From Microbacterium sp. TPD7012 (GTDB taxonomy: Bacteria; Actinomycetota; Actinomycetes; Actinomycetales; Microbacteriaceae): a stretch of DNA of 64,000 bases. This document shows, one piece after another, positions 16,015 to 23,876 of this stretch. The stretch spans positions 1 to 64,000 of the forward strand of contig NZ_QDFV01000010.1 of NCBI RefSeq assembly GCF_003075395.1, given 5' to 3'. The first letter of the stretch is position 1, and each line of letters opens with the position of its first letter. The notes beneath the pieces were generated by a model that worked only from the letters and a program-made list of their open reading frames with translations, had not been told where the DNA came from and searched no databases. The position numbers and the translations under genes are program-made.

Positions 16015-16218
16015 TCAGTGCCGCCCGTACTTCCGGTGTGCGGCCTGCTTGCTCACGCCCAGTGCGCTCGCGATCGCCTGCCAGGAGTAGCCCGCGTTCC
16101 GCGCGCGGCGCACCTGGCCCTCCTCTGCGCGGGAGATCTCCTTGCGGATGCCGGCGAGCCGGTGCAGCTCTGCCAGCGGCTCGCCTCCGTCTTCGGCGAT
16201 CGCTGTCGGTGTGGTCAT
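16015..16218 (-). CDS. Small helix-turn-helix protein (67 aa)
   Basis: A 67-residue protein consisting of a charged N-terminal helix and a C-terminal HTH (ARNAGYSWQAIASALGVSKQ, then AAHRKYGR), like a free-standing DNA-binding domain of the AsnC/sigma-like type. A strong ribosome site, AGGAGG, lies 6 nt before the ATG at 16218. Its promoter carries two GTCAA-N6-TTGAC palindromes over the -10 and -35 (see those entries), so autorepression is likely. The gene is 81 bp upstream of the ABC exporter on the same strand but may be transcribed separately. No ligand or dimerisation domain is visible. Confidence 0.75.
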   Translation of the reverse strand: MTTPTAIAEDGGEPLAELHRLAGIRKEISRAEEGQVRRARNAGYSWQAIASALGVSKQAAHRKYGRH

Positions 16219-16230
16219 GATGAGCCTCCT

Positions 16231-16250
16231 GCGTCAATCATTGTTGACGC
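16231..16250. promoter_or_regulatory. Operator 1 of the small HTH gene
   Basis: GCGTCAA-TCATTG-TTGACGC is a perfect 7-bp inverted repeat with a 6-nt centre that covers the -10 box. It shares the core GTCAA-N6-TTGAC with operator 2; their centres are 28 bp apart. Confidence 0.65.
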
Positions 16251-16265
16251 TCCATCGGTTGTCAA
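16237..16265 (-). promoter_or_regulatory. Promoter of the small HTH gene
   Basis: On the minus strand TTGACA (16260-16265) is followed by a 17-bp spacer and AATGAT (16237-16242). The -35 is a perfect consensus and the spacing is ideal, a clear sigma-70-type promoter with both boxes inside candidate operators. Confidence 0.7.
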
Positions 16266-16276
16266 CACTCATTGAC
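16261..16276. promoter_or_regulatory. Operator 2 of the small HTH gene
   Basis: GTCAA-CACTCA-TTGAC, a 5-bp inverted repeat with the same 6-nt spacing as operator 1. It overlaps the -35 box. Confidence 0.6.
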
Positions 16277-16381
16277 GCGCTTCCCGCGCTCCCGCACCTC
16301 CCGTCGCCATATGTCAGCGATTTCCGCACCGGATGCGTGTGATTCTGCGACCTCGGCCGCGTGCGGCGACAGACTGGACGG

Positions 16382-17413
16382 ATGCTGTCCGCACCGAAGC
16401 TCGTCCCCGGCGACCGCGTCGCCGTCCTCTCGCCCGCCTTCGCGGCTCCGGCCGTCGCGCCCGCGCTGCATGAGCAGGCGATGCGCCGCCTGCAGGAGCT
16501 CACCGGGCTGGTCCCTGTCGAGTATCCGACGACTCGCGTGCTGGACGCATCGCCGGAGGCGCGCGCCGCGGATGTGAACGCGGCCTTCGCCGATCCCGGC
16601 ATCCGCGCGATCCTCGCCACGATCGGCGGCGACGACCAGATCCTCGTGGTCCCGCATCTCGACCCGGCGCTCCCCGTGGCCGATCCGAAGCCGTTCGTCG
16701 GATACAGCGACAACACGAACATCCTCAACTGGCTCTGGAGTCTCGGCGTCCGGGGATACTACGGCGGCTCGACGGCCGTGCATCTCGGTCCCGGCCCTGG
16801 GGTCGACGAGATCCACCTGCTCTCGCTGCGGGCGCTGCTCCTGGACGGCGGTTCCCTCGCCATCACCGAGCCCGGGGAGTCGGAGGACGTCGGGCGGCGC
16901 TGGGACGACCCGCGCGCGCTCACCGAGTTCGGCGACCGAACCCCGACCGAGGAGTGGGCGTGGGCCGGTCCGGCGAAGCGCGTCGAGGGACGCACCTGGG
17001 GCGGTTGCCTCGAGGTGATCGACGGACTCGCGCTCGCCGACCGTCTGCCCGCGGTCGACGAGCTGACCGGCGCGATCCTGCTGCTCGAGACGAGCGAGGA
17101 GCGCCCGTCCGCCGGGTGGGTCGCCCGCTGGGTGCGGGGGCTCGGGGAACGGGGCATCCTGGGCGCGGTGTCGGGGGTGGTCGTCGCGCGCCCGCCGGTG
17201 AGCGACTTCGAGTTCCACCCGTCGACCGGGGAGGCGGCCTCGCTCCGCGCGGCGCAACGGGACGCCGTGCTCGATCAGGTCGCCCGCTACAACCGGGATG
17301 CCGTCGTCTGCGTCGGCGTTCCGTTCGGGCACACCCGCCCGCAGTGGATCCTGCCCCACGGCGGCACGATGGTGCTGGACGGTGCGGCGCGCACCATCGT
17401 GGCCGAGTACTGA
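16382..17413 (+). CDS. LD-carboxypeptidase family protein (S66, LdcA/MccF-like)
   Basis: A 343-residue S66 serine peptidase-like protein. The nucleophile is Ser109 in VGYSDNTN, the mid-region LEVIDGL segment and LLLETSEE supply the Glu, and VPFGHTRPQW the His expected for the Ser-Glu-His triad. Family members cleave L,D-peptide bonds of murein tetrapeptides in the cytoplasm (LdcA) or inactivate microcin C-type peptide nucleotides (MccF). No signal peptide is present, so cell-wall recycling or detoxification inside the cell is likely. The ATG at 16382 sits 6 nt after CAGACT, a weak leaderless-type -10. Confidence 0.85.
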   Translation: MLSAPKLVPGDRVAVLSPAFAAPAVAPALHEQAMRRLQELTGLVPVEYPTTRVLDASPEARAADVNAAFADPGIRAILATIGGDDQILVVPHLDPALPVADPKPFVGYSDNTNILNWLWSLGVRGYYGGSTAVHLGPGPGVDEIHLLSLRALLLDGGSLAITEPGESEDVGRRWDDPRALTEFGDRTPTEEWAWAGPAKRVEGRTWGGCLEVIDGLALADRLPAVDELTGAILLLETSEERPSAGWVARWVRGLGERGILGAVSGVVVARPPVSDFEFHPSTGEAASLRAAQRDAVLDQVARYNRDAVVCVGVPFGHTRPQWILPHGGTMVLDGAARTIVAEY

Positions 17414-17430
17414 CTCTCGGCGACCTGTCC

Positions 17431-17436
17431 TAGGGT
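17431..17436 (+). promoter_or_regulatory. Leaderless-type -10 of the HAD hydrolase gene
   Basis: TAGGGT, six bases (GTCCGG), then ATG at 17443. It lies 17 bp after the stop of the preceding gene. Confidence 0.55.
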
Positions 17437-17442
17437 GTCCGG

Positions 17443-18096
17443 ATGACCGACGAGAAGTGGATCCTGTTCGACATCGGCGGCGTGCTCGAGGTCGTCGACG
17501 ACGACACCTGGCAGGAGCAGTGGTGGGGTCGCTGGCGCGACCGGTCGAGCCTCGATCGTGCCGAGTTCGACGCCCGGGTCGCCGCCGCCGATCTGCCGCC
17601 CATCGATGTCACCGACGGGCAGGCCGGCGTGTTCTGGCAGCGTCTCGCGGCCGCGCTCGACCTCGACGCCGACCAGGCGACCGCGATACGAACGGACTTC
17701 TGGGACGCGTACTGCGGCACGGCGAACACCGAGCTGGTCGAGTACGCGCGGTCGCTCCGCGGTCGCGCCCGCACGGCGATCCTGTCGAACTCGGCAGACG
17801 GCGCGCGGGAGGAGGAGGAAGGCCGCTTCGGGTTCGCCGCCGTCTTCGACCCGATCTGCTACAGCCACGAGCAGGGCGTCAACAAGCCCGATCCGCGGGC
17901 CTACCTCCTCGCGCTCGGTCGGCTCGGGGCCGCCCCGGAGGACGTGTTCTTCATCGACGACCACGCCGAGTCGCTCGTGGGTGCCGCCGGCGTCGGCATC
18001 CGCGGCATCCTGCATCGCGACAACGCCGAGACGATCGCTGCGATCGAGAGCTTCCTCTCCGGCGGCACGACCGCTGGGTCAGAGCGCGGCGCCTGA
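17443..18096 (+). CDS. HAD superfamily hydrolase
   Basis: A 217-residue HAD-IA-type protein. Motif I is LFDIGGVL with nucleophile Asp10; the +2 acid/base Asp is replaced by Gly12, a variant often seen in FDxGGVL members. Motif II is AILSNSA, motif III the Lys in GVNKPDPRAY, and motif IV FFIDDHAESL. A helical cap follows motif I. It is probably a cytoplasmic phosphatase or related hydrolase of unknown substrate. Its last 18 bp overlap tail-to-tail with the MFS gene on the other strand. Confidence 0.82.
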   Translation: MTDEKWILFDIGGVLEVVDDDTWQEQWWGRWRDRSSLDRAEFDARVAAADLPPIDVTDGQAGVFWQRLAAALDLDADQATAIRTDFWDAYCGTANTELVEYARSLRGRARTAILSNSADGAREEEEGRFGFAAVFDPICYSHEQGVNKPDPRAYLLALGRLGAAPEDVFFIDDHAESLVGAAGVGIRGILHRDNAETIAAIESFLSGGTTAGSERGA

Positions 18097-19539
18097 CGAC
18101 ACTCCGAGGTCCTCCTCGTAGTCGTGGTCCTTCGTCTCGGGCGAGAGGATCAGCGCCACGAAGGTCAGCACGCCCATCACCGACAGGTACAGCCCGACGA
18201 GCCACGGAGCGCCGTCGCCGAGCTCCCACAGCGCCACCGCGATGAGCGGAGCGACGGCCGCACCCAGGATCGACGACACGTTGTACGAGATCGCCGACCC
18301 CGTGTACCGCACGTTCGTCGGGAAGAGCTCGGGAAGCAGAGCGCCCATGGGCCCGAACGTCGCGCCCATCAGCAGGAAGCCGATCACGAGGAACGCCTGC
18401 ACGAGCGTCGTGGTCAGTCGCGGGTCGGCGGTGGGCAGCAGGAACAGGTTGAAGGTGAGGCCGAACACGATGATGAGCCCGGTCACCACCAGCAGGACCT
18501 TCCGGCGGCCGTACCGGTCGGCGAAGGGCCCGGACAGCAGGGTGAAGATGCCGAAGAAGACCACGCCGACGATCTGCATCAGCACGAAGTCGGTGTAGCC
18601 GAAGCCGAGTCCGGGATAGAACTGGGCGGCGAACGCCGACGCGTCGAAGTCCTTGCCTGCGGCCTCGGCAGCGGCCTGGGCGGCTGCGGATGCCGTCTCG
18701 AGCGAGGCCGCCTTGGTGCCGTAGGCGAGCGTGAAGTTGGTCATCAGGTAGAAGAGCACGTACGTCGCGAGCATGATGAACGTGCCGAGGATCAGGTGCT
18801 TCCAGTGGTGACGGAACACCGTGGCGAGCGGGAGCTTGCGGATCACGCCCTTGGTCTCGGCCTTCTTGAAGGTGTCGGACTCGACGAGCTTGAGACGCAC
18901 CCACAGGCCGATGATCACCATGACAGCGGAGAACAGGAACGGGATGCGCCATCCCCACGACAGGAACGCCTCGGACTTCAGCGCCGGGTTCTCGGCGTGG
19001 GGCAGCAGCCAGTTGATCCCGAGGAACAGGAAGTTCGCGATGATGAAGCCGAGCGGCGCGCCCAGCTGCGGGAAGGTGCCGTACCAGGCGCGCTTGCCCT
19101 TCGGGGCGTTCTCGGTCGCGACCAGCGCGGCACCGGACCACTCGCCGCCGAGCGCGAAGCCCTGCGCGAGACGGAGGAGCAGCAGCAGGAGCGCCGCCCA
19201 CCAGCCGATCTGCTGGAACGTGGGCAGCAGGCCGATCACGAACGTCGCGATGCCCATCGTGAGCAGCGAGGCGACGAGTGTCGCCTTGCGGCCGAACTTG
19301 TCGCCGAAGTGGCCGAAGACGACCGCGCCGATCGGGCGCGCCACCATCGCCGCGCCGAACACGGCGAACGACGAGAGCAGCGATGTCGTGTCGTTGCCCG
19401 TCGGGAAGAACAGGGCGGGGAACACGAGCACGGCGGCCGTCGCATACGCGTAGAAGTCGTAGAACTCGATCGTGGTGCCGACGAGGCTGGCCGTGATGAC
19501 GCGCGAGCGCGGATTCGCGGGCGCGGGTGCAGTACTCAA
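18079..19539 (-). CDS. MFS transporter, metabolite:proton symporter type (ShiA/ProP-like)
   Basis: A 486-residue 12-helix transporter. The start SLVGTTIEFYDFYAYATAA is the hallmark of the metabolite:H+ symporter subfamily, followed by ARPIGAVVFGHFGDKFGRK in loop 2-3 and GPFADRYGRR in loop 8-9. An Ala-rich external loop (around residues 275-305) is longer than usual. It begins with TTG (minus strand), supported by GGAGAAG six bases upstream and the lack of a nearby better start. It likely imports an organic acid, betaine or similar solute with protons. Confidence 0.85.
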   Translation of the reverse strand: MSTAPAPANPRSRVITASLVGTTIEFYDFYAYATAAVLVFPALFFPTGNDTTSLLSSFAVFGAAMVARPIGAVVFGHFGDKFGRKATLVASLLTMGIATFVIGLLPTFQQIGWWAALLLLLLRLAQGFALGGEWSGAALVATENAPKGKRAWYGTFPQLGAPLGFIIANFLFLGINWLLPHAENPALKSEAFLSWGWRIPFLFSAVMVIIGLWVRLKLVESDTFKKAETKGVIRKLPLATVFRHHWKHLILGTFIMLATYVLFYLMTNFTLAYGTKAASLETASAAAQAAAEAAGKDFDASAFAAQFYPGLGFGYTDFVLMQIVGVVFFGIFTLLSGPFADRYGRRKVLLVVTGLIIVFGLTFNLFLLPTADPRLTTTLVQAFLVIGFLLMGATFGPMGALLPELFPTNVRYTGSAISYNVSSILGAAVAPLIAVALWELGDGAPWLVGLYLSVMGVLTFVALILSPETKDHDYEEDLGVSSGAAL

Positions 19540-19624
19540 GATGCTTCTCCGATCAGTGCCTGGTACGCCAGGGACTCGGGCGAGTTTACGCCTTCCTGAG
19601 TGTTCGCTGTGGGTGGGGGTCGGA

Positions 19625-19630
19625 TAGCGT
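19625..19630 (+). promoter_or_regulatory. Leaderless-type -10 of the metallophosphoesterase gene
   Basis: TAGCGT, seven bases (GTCGAGG), then the ATG at 19638. The GAGG could also act as a short ribosome site. Confidence 0.5.
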
Positions 19631-19637
19631 GTCGAGG

Positions 19638-20135
19638 ATGACGACGCGGATGCTGCTGCTCGCCGACACCCACGTGCCGAAGCGCGCGAGACGCCTGCCC
19701 GACGTCGTGCTGCGTGCGGTGGACGAGGCCGACATCGTGGTGCACGCGGGGGACTGGGTGGACCTGGCGACCCTCGAACTGCTCGAGTCGAGGTCTCGCC
19801 TCTGCCGCGGCGTCTACGGCAACAACGACGGACCCGAGCTGCGCGCCCGCCTGCCCGAGGTCGCGCGATTCACCGTCGAGGAGGTCGACATCGCGGTCAT
19901 CCACGAGACGGGGGCGGCGACGCGGCGGGAGCAGCGCATGGACGAGGCCTTCCCCGGCATCGATCTGCTGATCTTCGGCCACTCGCACATCCCCTGGGAC
20001 ACGGTGTCACCGGCCGGGATGCGGCTGCTGAACCCCGGGTCGCCCACGGATCGCCGGCGTCAGCCGGTCTGCACGATGATGACGGTCTCGATCGATGGGG
20101 CGTCGATCGAGACGACGCTGGTGCCCGTTCGATGA
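19638..20135 (+). CDS. Metallophosphoesterase (YfcE/MJ0936-like)
   Basis: A 165-residue minimal calcineurin-like phosphoesterase. The metal-binding motifs are all present: D10 and H12 in LLADTHVP, HAGDWVD near residue 38, YGNNDGPE near 65, and FGHSHIPW near 118. Family members hydrolyse phosphodiesters or phosphomonoesters in the cytoplasm with two metal ions. The start at 19638 is chosen because it directly precedes the first motif and fits a leaderless promoter. Its stop overlaps the next start (ATGA), pointing to co-translation with the unknown gene downstream. Confidence 0.88.
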   Translation: MTTRMLLLADTHVPKRARRLPDVVLRAVDEADIVVHAGDWVDLATLELLESRSRLCRGVYGNNDGPELRARLPEVARFTVEEVDIAVIHETGAATRREQRMDEAFPGIDLLIFGHSHIPWDTVSPAGMRLLNPGSPTDRRRQPVCTMMTVSIDGASIETTLVPVR

Positions 20136-20620
20136 GCGAGATGCCGGTCTACCGCGCTCCGATGCGCTCCCGCGACGATGCGGTGCCCCGTGGCGTGGGC
20201 CCGGAGCGCGCGCTCGAGCTCGGCATCTGCGGCATCGGCGGCAGACTGGAGCCGGCTCCCGGCTCACTGGCCGAGGCCTTGGTCATGGCAGACGCGCAGT
20301 CCGGCATCCGGTTGGCGTGGCGTATCGAGCGGTTCGCGAAGGCGCCGATCGGTGCGTTCGTGTGGACGAGGGATGTCGACGGCCTGACCTATCTGGGACG
20401 CATCGCCGGCCCGTGGGCGTACGACGCCGGAGACGACGCCGCAGCGGCGGACCTCGTACACGTCCGCCGCTGCGAGTGGCTCGCGGAACCGATCGACCCG
20501 GCGGAGGTGCCGGCCGGTGTGCGGGCGACCTTCGCCCGTAACGGTCGGAACTGGCAGCGTATCCACGACGACGATGCCGAGCGGCTGTCCGCCGTGCTCT
20601 GGCACACGCTCCGCGACTGA
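20132..20620 (+). CDS. Hypothetical protein (162 aa) coupled to the metallophosphoesterase gene
   Basis: I do not recognise this protein. The ATG overlaps the stop of the metallophosphoesterase gene, so the two are co-translated. It is soluble, with no signal peptide or membrane helix. The middle part (FVWTRDVDGLTYLGRI, then GPWAYD and VHVRRCEWL) has a strand-rich pattern with a small-ligand feel reminiscent of PUA/EVE-type domains in modification-dependent proteins, but this is only an impression. Codon bias is native. The gene ends 7 bp before the convergent beta-galactosidase gene. Confidence 0.65.
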   Translation: MSEMPVYRAPMRSRDDAVPRGVGPERALELGICGIGGRLEPAPGSLAEALVMADAQSGIRLAWRIERFAKAPIGAFVWTRDVDGLTYLGRIAGPWAYDAGDDAAAADLVHVRRCEWLAEPIDPAEVPAGVRATFARNGRNWQRIHDDDAERLSAVLWHTLRD

Positions 20621-20627
20621 ACGCCTG

Positions 20628-22358
20628 TCACTCCTCGGTGTCGCCGAGCGAGAGAGCGCCGACGAATGACGCCCGCGGTGCCACGAGGTGCTCCAGCTCG
20701 AGCACGATCAGGCGGTTCGCACCCGACCGGGTCGCCGGTGCCGGGACGTACAGCGTGCGCTGCGGTCCGTTGCGCCAGTAGCGGCCGAGGAAGAAGCCGT
20801 TGAGGAAGGCGTAGCCCTTGCTCCAGGCGGACGTCTCGAGGAACAGGTCGCTCGGCTCCTCGAGGGAGAAGTCTCCGGCCCATGCCAGCGGTCCGTCTTC
20901 GGCGGCGTCGTCCGATCGTCCGCTGATCGCCGCCGTGATCGCCGTGACGTCGAGGGGGGTCGAGCGCCAGCCCGTCAGCGGGACGCCGTCGAGGGTCACG
21001 GAGCCGAGCAGCCCCTTCTCCTCGCCGAGGCGGTGGTCGTAGTTCACGCGGCCCTGGTCTTCGACGAGGATGCTGAGCAGGCCGCCGGCCGGGATCCGGA
21101 TGGTGCGATCGTGCCGCGTGCGAGACAGCGTTCCGACAGGCTGCCCGTCGACGCTCACCCAGGCGAGGTCGCGGACGTCCTCGACCGCGAGCAGCCCGCC
21201 CTGGCCGGGCAGCTCGACGTCGTAGCGCACCAGGGCGCTGAGGTGCCCGAGCTCGTCGAACGTCAGGGGATGTACGGTGACGGGACCGGATGCCGTGGCA
21301 TCCGTCCATCCGCCCAGGGGAGAGAGCGCGACATCGAAGGTCGGCGCCGCCGCGATCCGGGCCGGAAGCTCCTCGGGAACCGGAGCGTACTTCGCGATGA
21401 CGTCGCGGAAGGCGAAGAACTTCTCCGTGGGGTCACCGGCTTCGTCGAGCGGGGCGTCGTAGTCGTAGGAGGTCACGAGCGGGAGGTAGCGGCCCTTGTC
21501 GTTCGCGCCGTTGGTCAGGCCGAAGTTCGTGCCGCCATGGAACATGTAGATGTTCACCGACGCGCCGGCGGCGAGCAGCTCGTCGAGGTCGGCAGCGGCG
21601 GTGGCGACGTCGGTCGTGTGGTGCACGCCGCCCCACCAGTCGAACCAGCCGTCCCAGAACTCCGAGCACATCAGGGGTCCGGTCGGCTGGTGCTTCCGGA
21701 GCGTCGCCAGCCGCTCGGCGCTGCGCGAGCCGAAGGACCCGGTCTTGTGGAGCTCGGGAAGGCTGCCGTCGTCGAGCATCCGGTCGACCGGCTGATCGAC
21801 CGTGGTGAGCGGCACCGTGATGCCGGCGTCGCGGGTGACGGTGACCAGCGCTTCGAGGTAGGCCTTGTCGGAGCCGTACGCGCCGTACTCGTTCTCGATC
21901 TGGACGAGCACGACGGGCCCGCCGCGATCGATCTGCCGCGGCGCGACGATCTCGTAGACCCGGCGGAGATACGAGCTCACGTCGGCCAGGAACGCCGGCT
22001 CCGAGGAGCGCAGCTCGCGCTCGCCGCCGGTGAGCCAGACGGGGAGGCCCCCGTTGTGCCACTCGGCGCAGATGTAGGGTCCGGGGCGGACGATGGCGTC
22101 CATGCCCTCTGCGTGCACGAGATCGAGGAATCGACCGAGGTCGTTCCAGCCGCTCGCGTCCCACTCCCCGCGCCGGGGCTCGTGCGCGTTCCACGCGACG
22201 TAGGTCTCGATGGTGTTGAGGCCCATGAGCCTCGCCTTGCGGATGCGGTCCTGCCACTGGTCGGGGTGCACCCGGAAGTAGTGGATGGCGCCGGAGATCA
22301 CCTGGTGCGGCGAGCCGTCGCGAAGGAAGTCGGTGTCGCCGATGGAGAAGGAGGTCAC
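20628..22358 (-). CDS. Beta-galactosidase, glycoside hydrolase family 35
   Basis: A 576-residue GH35 enzyme. GAIHYFRVHP, WNAHEPRRGEWD and RPGPYICAEW mark the TIM barrel; the acid/base Glu is in QIENEYGAYG (near residue 153) and the nucleophile Glu in CSEFWDGWFDWWGG (near 231). Two C-terminal jelly-roll-like domains follow, ending with NGFFLGRYWRNGPQRTLYVP. No signal peptide, so it cleaves imported beta-galactosides in the cytoplasm. It starts with GTG at 22358. It is the last gene of the LacI-controlled operon with a binding protein and two permeases, so the substrate is probably a beta-linked galacto-oligosaccharide. Confidence 0.93.
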   Translation of the reverse strand: MTSFSIGDTDFLRDGSPHQVISGAIHYFRVHPDQWQDRIRKARLMGLNTIETYVAWNAHEPRRGEWDASGWNDLGRFLDLVHAEGMDAIVRPGPYICAEWHNGGLPVWLTGGERELRSSEPAFLADVSSYLRRVYEIVAPRQIDRGGPVVLVQIENEYGAYGSDKAYLEALVTVTRDAGITVPLTTVDQPVDRMLDDGSLPELHKTGSFGSRSAERLATLRKHQPTGPLMCSEFWDGWFDWWGGVHHTTDVATAAADLDELLAAGASVNIYMFHGGTNFGLTNGANDKGRYLPLVTSYDYDAPLDEAGDPTEKFFAFRDVIAKYAPVPEELPARIAAAPTFDVALSPLGGWTDATASGPVTVHPLTFDELGHLSALVRYDVELPGQGGLLAVEDVRDLAWVSVDGQPVGTLSRTRHDRTIRIPAGGLLSILVEDQGRVNYDHRLGEEKGLLGSVTLDGVPLTGWRSTPLDVTAITAAISGRSDDAAEDGPLAWAGDFSLEEPSDLFLETSAWSKGYAFLNGFFLGRYWRNGPQRTLYVPAPATRSGANRLIVLELEHLVAPRASFVGALSLGDTEE

Positions 22359-22394
22359 GTTTTCGCGGTGCTTTCGATGGGGGAGGCCGGAGGG

Positions 22395-22436
22395 GTCCCA
22401 CTGGGCCCTTCGACAGGCTCAGGGACCCAGCGGGAC
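22395..22436. repeat. Dispersed repeat copy embedded in an inverted repeat
   Basis: A copy of the dispersed repeat (CCCTTCGACAGGCTCAGGGA, 22406-22425) lies between GTCCCACTGGG (22395-22405) and CCCAGCGGGAC (22426-22436), which pair at 10 of 11 positions. It sits in the 95-bp gap between the binding-protein gene and the GH35 gene, and could attenuate transcription into the latter. Confidence 0.7.
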
Positions 22437-22453
22437 CCGATCCGGCCTGCGTG

Positions 22454-23809
22454 TTACTTGTTGACGGCGAAGCCCTGGTCGTTGCCGTACTCGACCAGCG
22501 CGTCCTGCCAGGCGGTGAGGCCCTCGTTCAGGTCGCTGTTGTTCTGGTACGACTGGCCGACGGTGTCACCGAAGATGCTGTTCGCGTACACCTGGTAGGG
22601 GAGGTAGCTCCAGCCTTCGACCACGTCATCGGCCGCACCCGCGAGCACCTCGTTGATCTTCTGACCGCCGAAGTACTCCGGCGCGTCGGCCAGGAACTCG
22701 TCGCTCGACAGCTCTGCCGTGGTCGACGGGAAGCCGCCGGACTCGAGGAAGATCGAGATGCTCTCCTCGGAGTTGTTCAGCCACCACAGGAAGCCTGCGG
22801 CGAGCTCCGGGTTCTTGCTCTGCTTCGTCACGGCCTGGCCGCCGCCGCCGTTCTCGGCGCTGGCCGGGGTGCCGTCATAGGTCGGCATCGGCGCGACGCG
22901 CCAGTCGCCGGCGCCGTCGGGAGCACCCGAGATCAGGTTGCCGGGCATCCAGGCGCCGATCACGAGCGTGGCGATGCTGCCGTCGCCGAGCCCGCGGAAC
23001 CACTCGTCGCTCCAGCTGCTGGTCTGCGCGACGAGGCCCTCCTCGACGAGGCGGTTCCAGTTCTCGGTCCACTTCTTCGACCCCTCGTCCTGCAGGTCGA
23101 GGGTGACATCGGTGCCGGAGGTCGCGAACGGCTTGCCGCCTGCCTGCCAGATCATCGACGTCGCGAAGCCCGCGTCGCCCGTGTCGTTCGTGATGTAGGC
23201 GTCGGGGTTCGCCGCGTGGATCGCCTTGGCGGCTTCGTAGTACTCATCCCACGTGGTCGGGACTTCGATGCCGGCCGCGTCGAAGACGGTCTTGTTGTAG
23301 AAGAGCGCCATGGGACCGGAGTCCTGGGGGAGGCCGTAGACGGCGTCGCCGTCGGTCACCGAGTTCCAGGTCGAGGCCGTGTAATCGTCTTCGAAGTCGG
23401 CGAAGCCGTACTGCGAGAGGTCGACGAACGCGTCGGTCAGGGCGAACTGCGGCAGCGCGTAGTACTCGACCTGCACGACGTCGGGAGCGCCGGAGCCCGC
23501 CTTGATGGCGTTCTGCAGCTTCGTGTACTCCTCGTTGTTGGTGCCCGCGTTGACGAGGTTGACCTTGACGTTCGGGTACTCCTTCTCGAACGCGGCGACC
23601 TGGTCCTCGGCGGACGGGGTCCACGACCAGTACGTGATCTCGCCGCCCTTCTCGAGGGCCGCCTCCACGGAGTCGAACGAGCCGGTGCCGGAGCCGCCGC
23701 CGGTGTCGCCGCTGCCGCCGGTGCTGCAGCCGGCCAGCGCCAGCGCTGCCACGGTTCCTGCGGCGAGCACTGCGAGGGTGCGCCGCGTCGGTGAGGGAAG
23801 GTGCTTCAT
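22454..23809 (-). CDS. Carbohydrate ABC transporter substrate-binding lipoprotein
   Basis: A 451-residue extracellular solute-binding protein of family 1. The signal peptide has a lipobox ALALAGC with the lipidated Cys28, followed by a Gly/Ser-rich linker and the SBP_bac_1 fold (VNLVNAGTNNEEYTKL, SGAPDVVQVEYYALPQFA, YGLPQDSGPMALFYN). AAAGGA precedes the ATG. It captures the sugar outside the membrane for the two permeases encoded upstream in the same operon. No ATPase gene is present, so a shared MsiK-type ATPase encoded elsewhere is likely, as is known for actinobacteria. Confidence 0.93.
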   Translation of the reverse strand: MKHLPSPTRRTLAVLAAGTVAALALAGCSTGGSGDTGGGSGTGSFDSVEAALEKGGEITYWSWTPSAEDQVAAFEKEYPNVKVNLVNAGTNNEEYTKLQNAIKAGSGAPDVVQVEYYALPQFALTDAFVDLSQYGFADFEDDYTASTWNSVTDGDAVYGLPQDSGPMALFYNKTVFDAAGIEVPTTWDEYYEAAKAIHAANPDAYITNDTGDAGFATSMIWQAGGKPFATSGTDVTLDLQDEGSKKWTENWNRLVEEGLVAQTSSWSDEWFRGLGDGSIATLVIGAWMPGNLISGAPDGAGDWRVAPMPTYDGTPASAENGGGGQAVTKQSKNPELAAGFLWWLNNSEESISIFLESGGFPSTTAELSSDEFLADAPEYFGGQKINEVLAGAADDVVEGWSYLPYQVYANSIFGDTVGQSYQNNSDLNEGLTAWQDALVEYGNDQGFAVNK

Positions 23810-23876
23810 TGCTGTGTCCTTTCGGGGGGGTGCGATCCGGCATCGGAGCGCGAGGGTGATGCAGGGGTACGGGAGG

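Noticed and set aside
16378-16384. Leaderless -10s before the LD-carboxypeptidase (CAGACT), AlkZ-like (CATGAT), Fpg (CAGGAT), APC (GACGAT) and DUF4442 (GACACT) genes
   Set aside because: Each lacks the first T of TANNNT. The spacing fits, but I do not list them as promoters.
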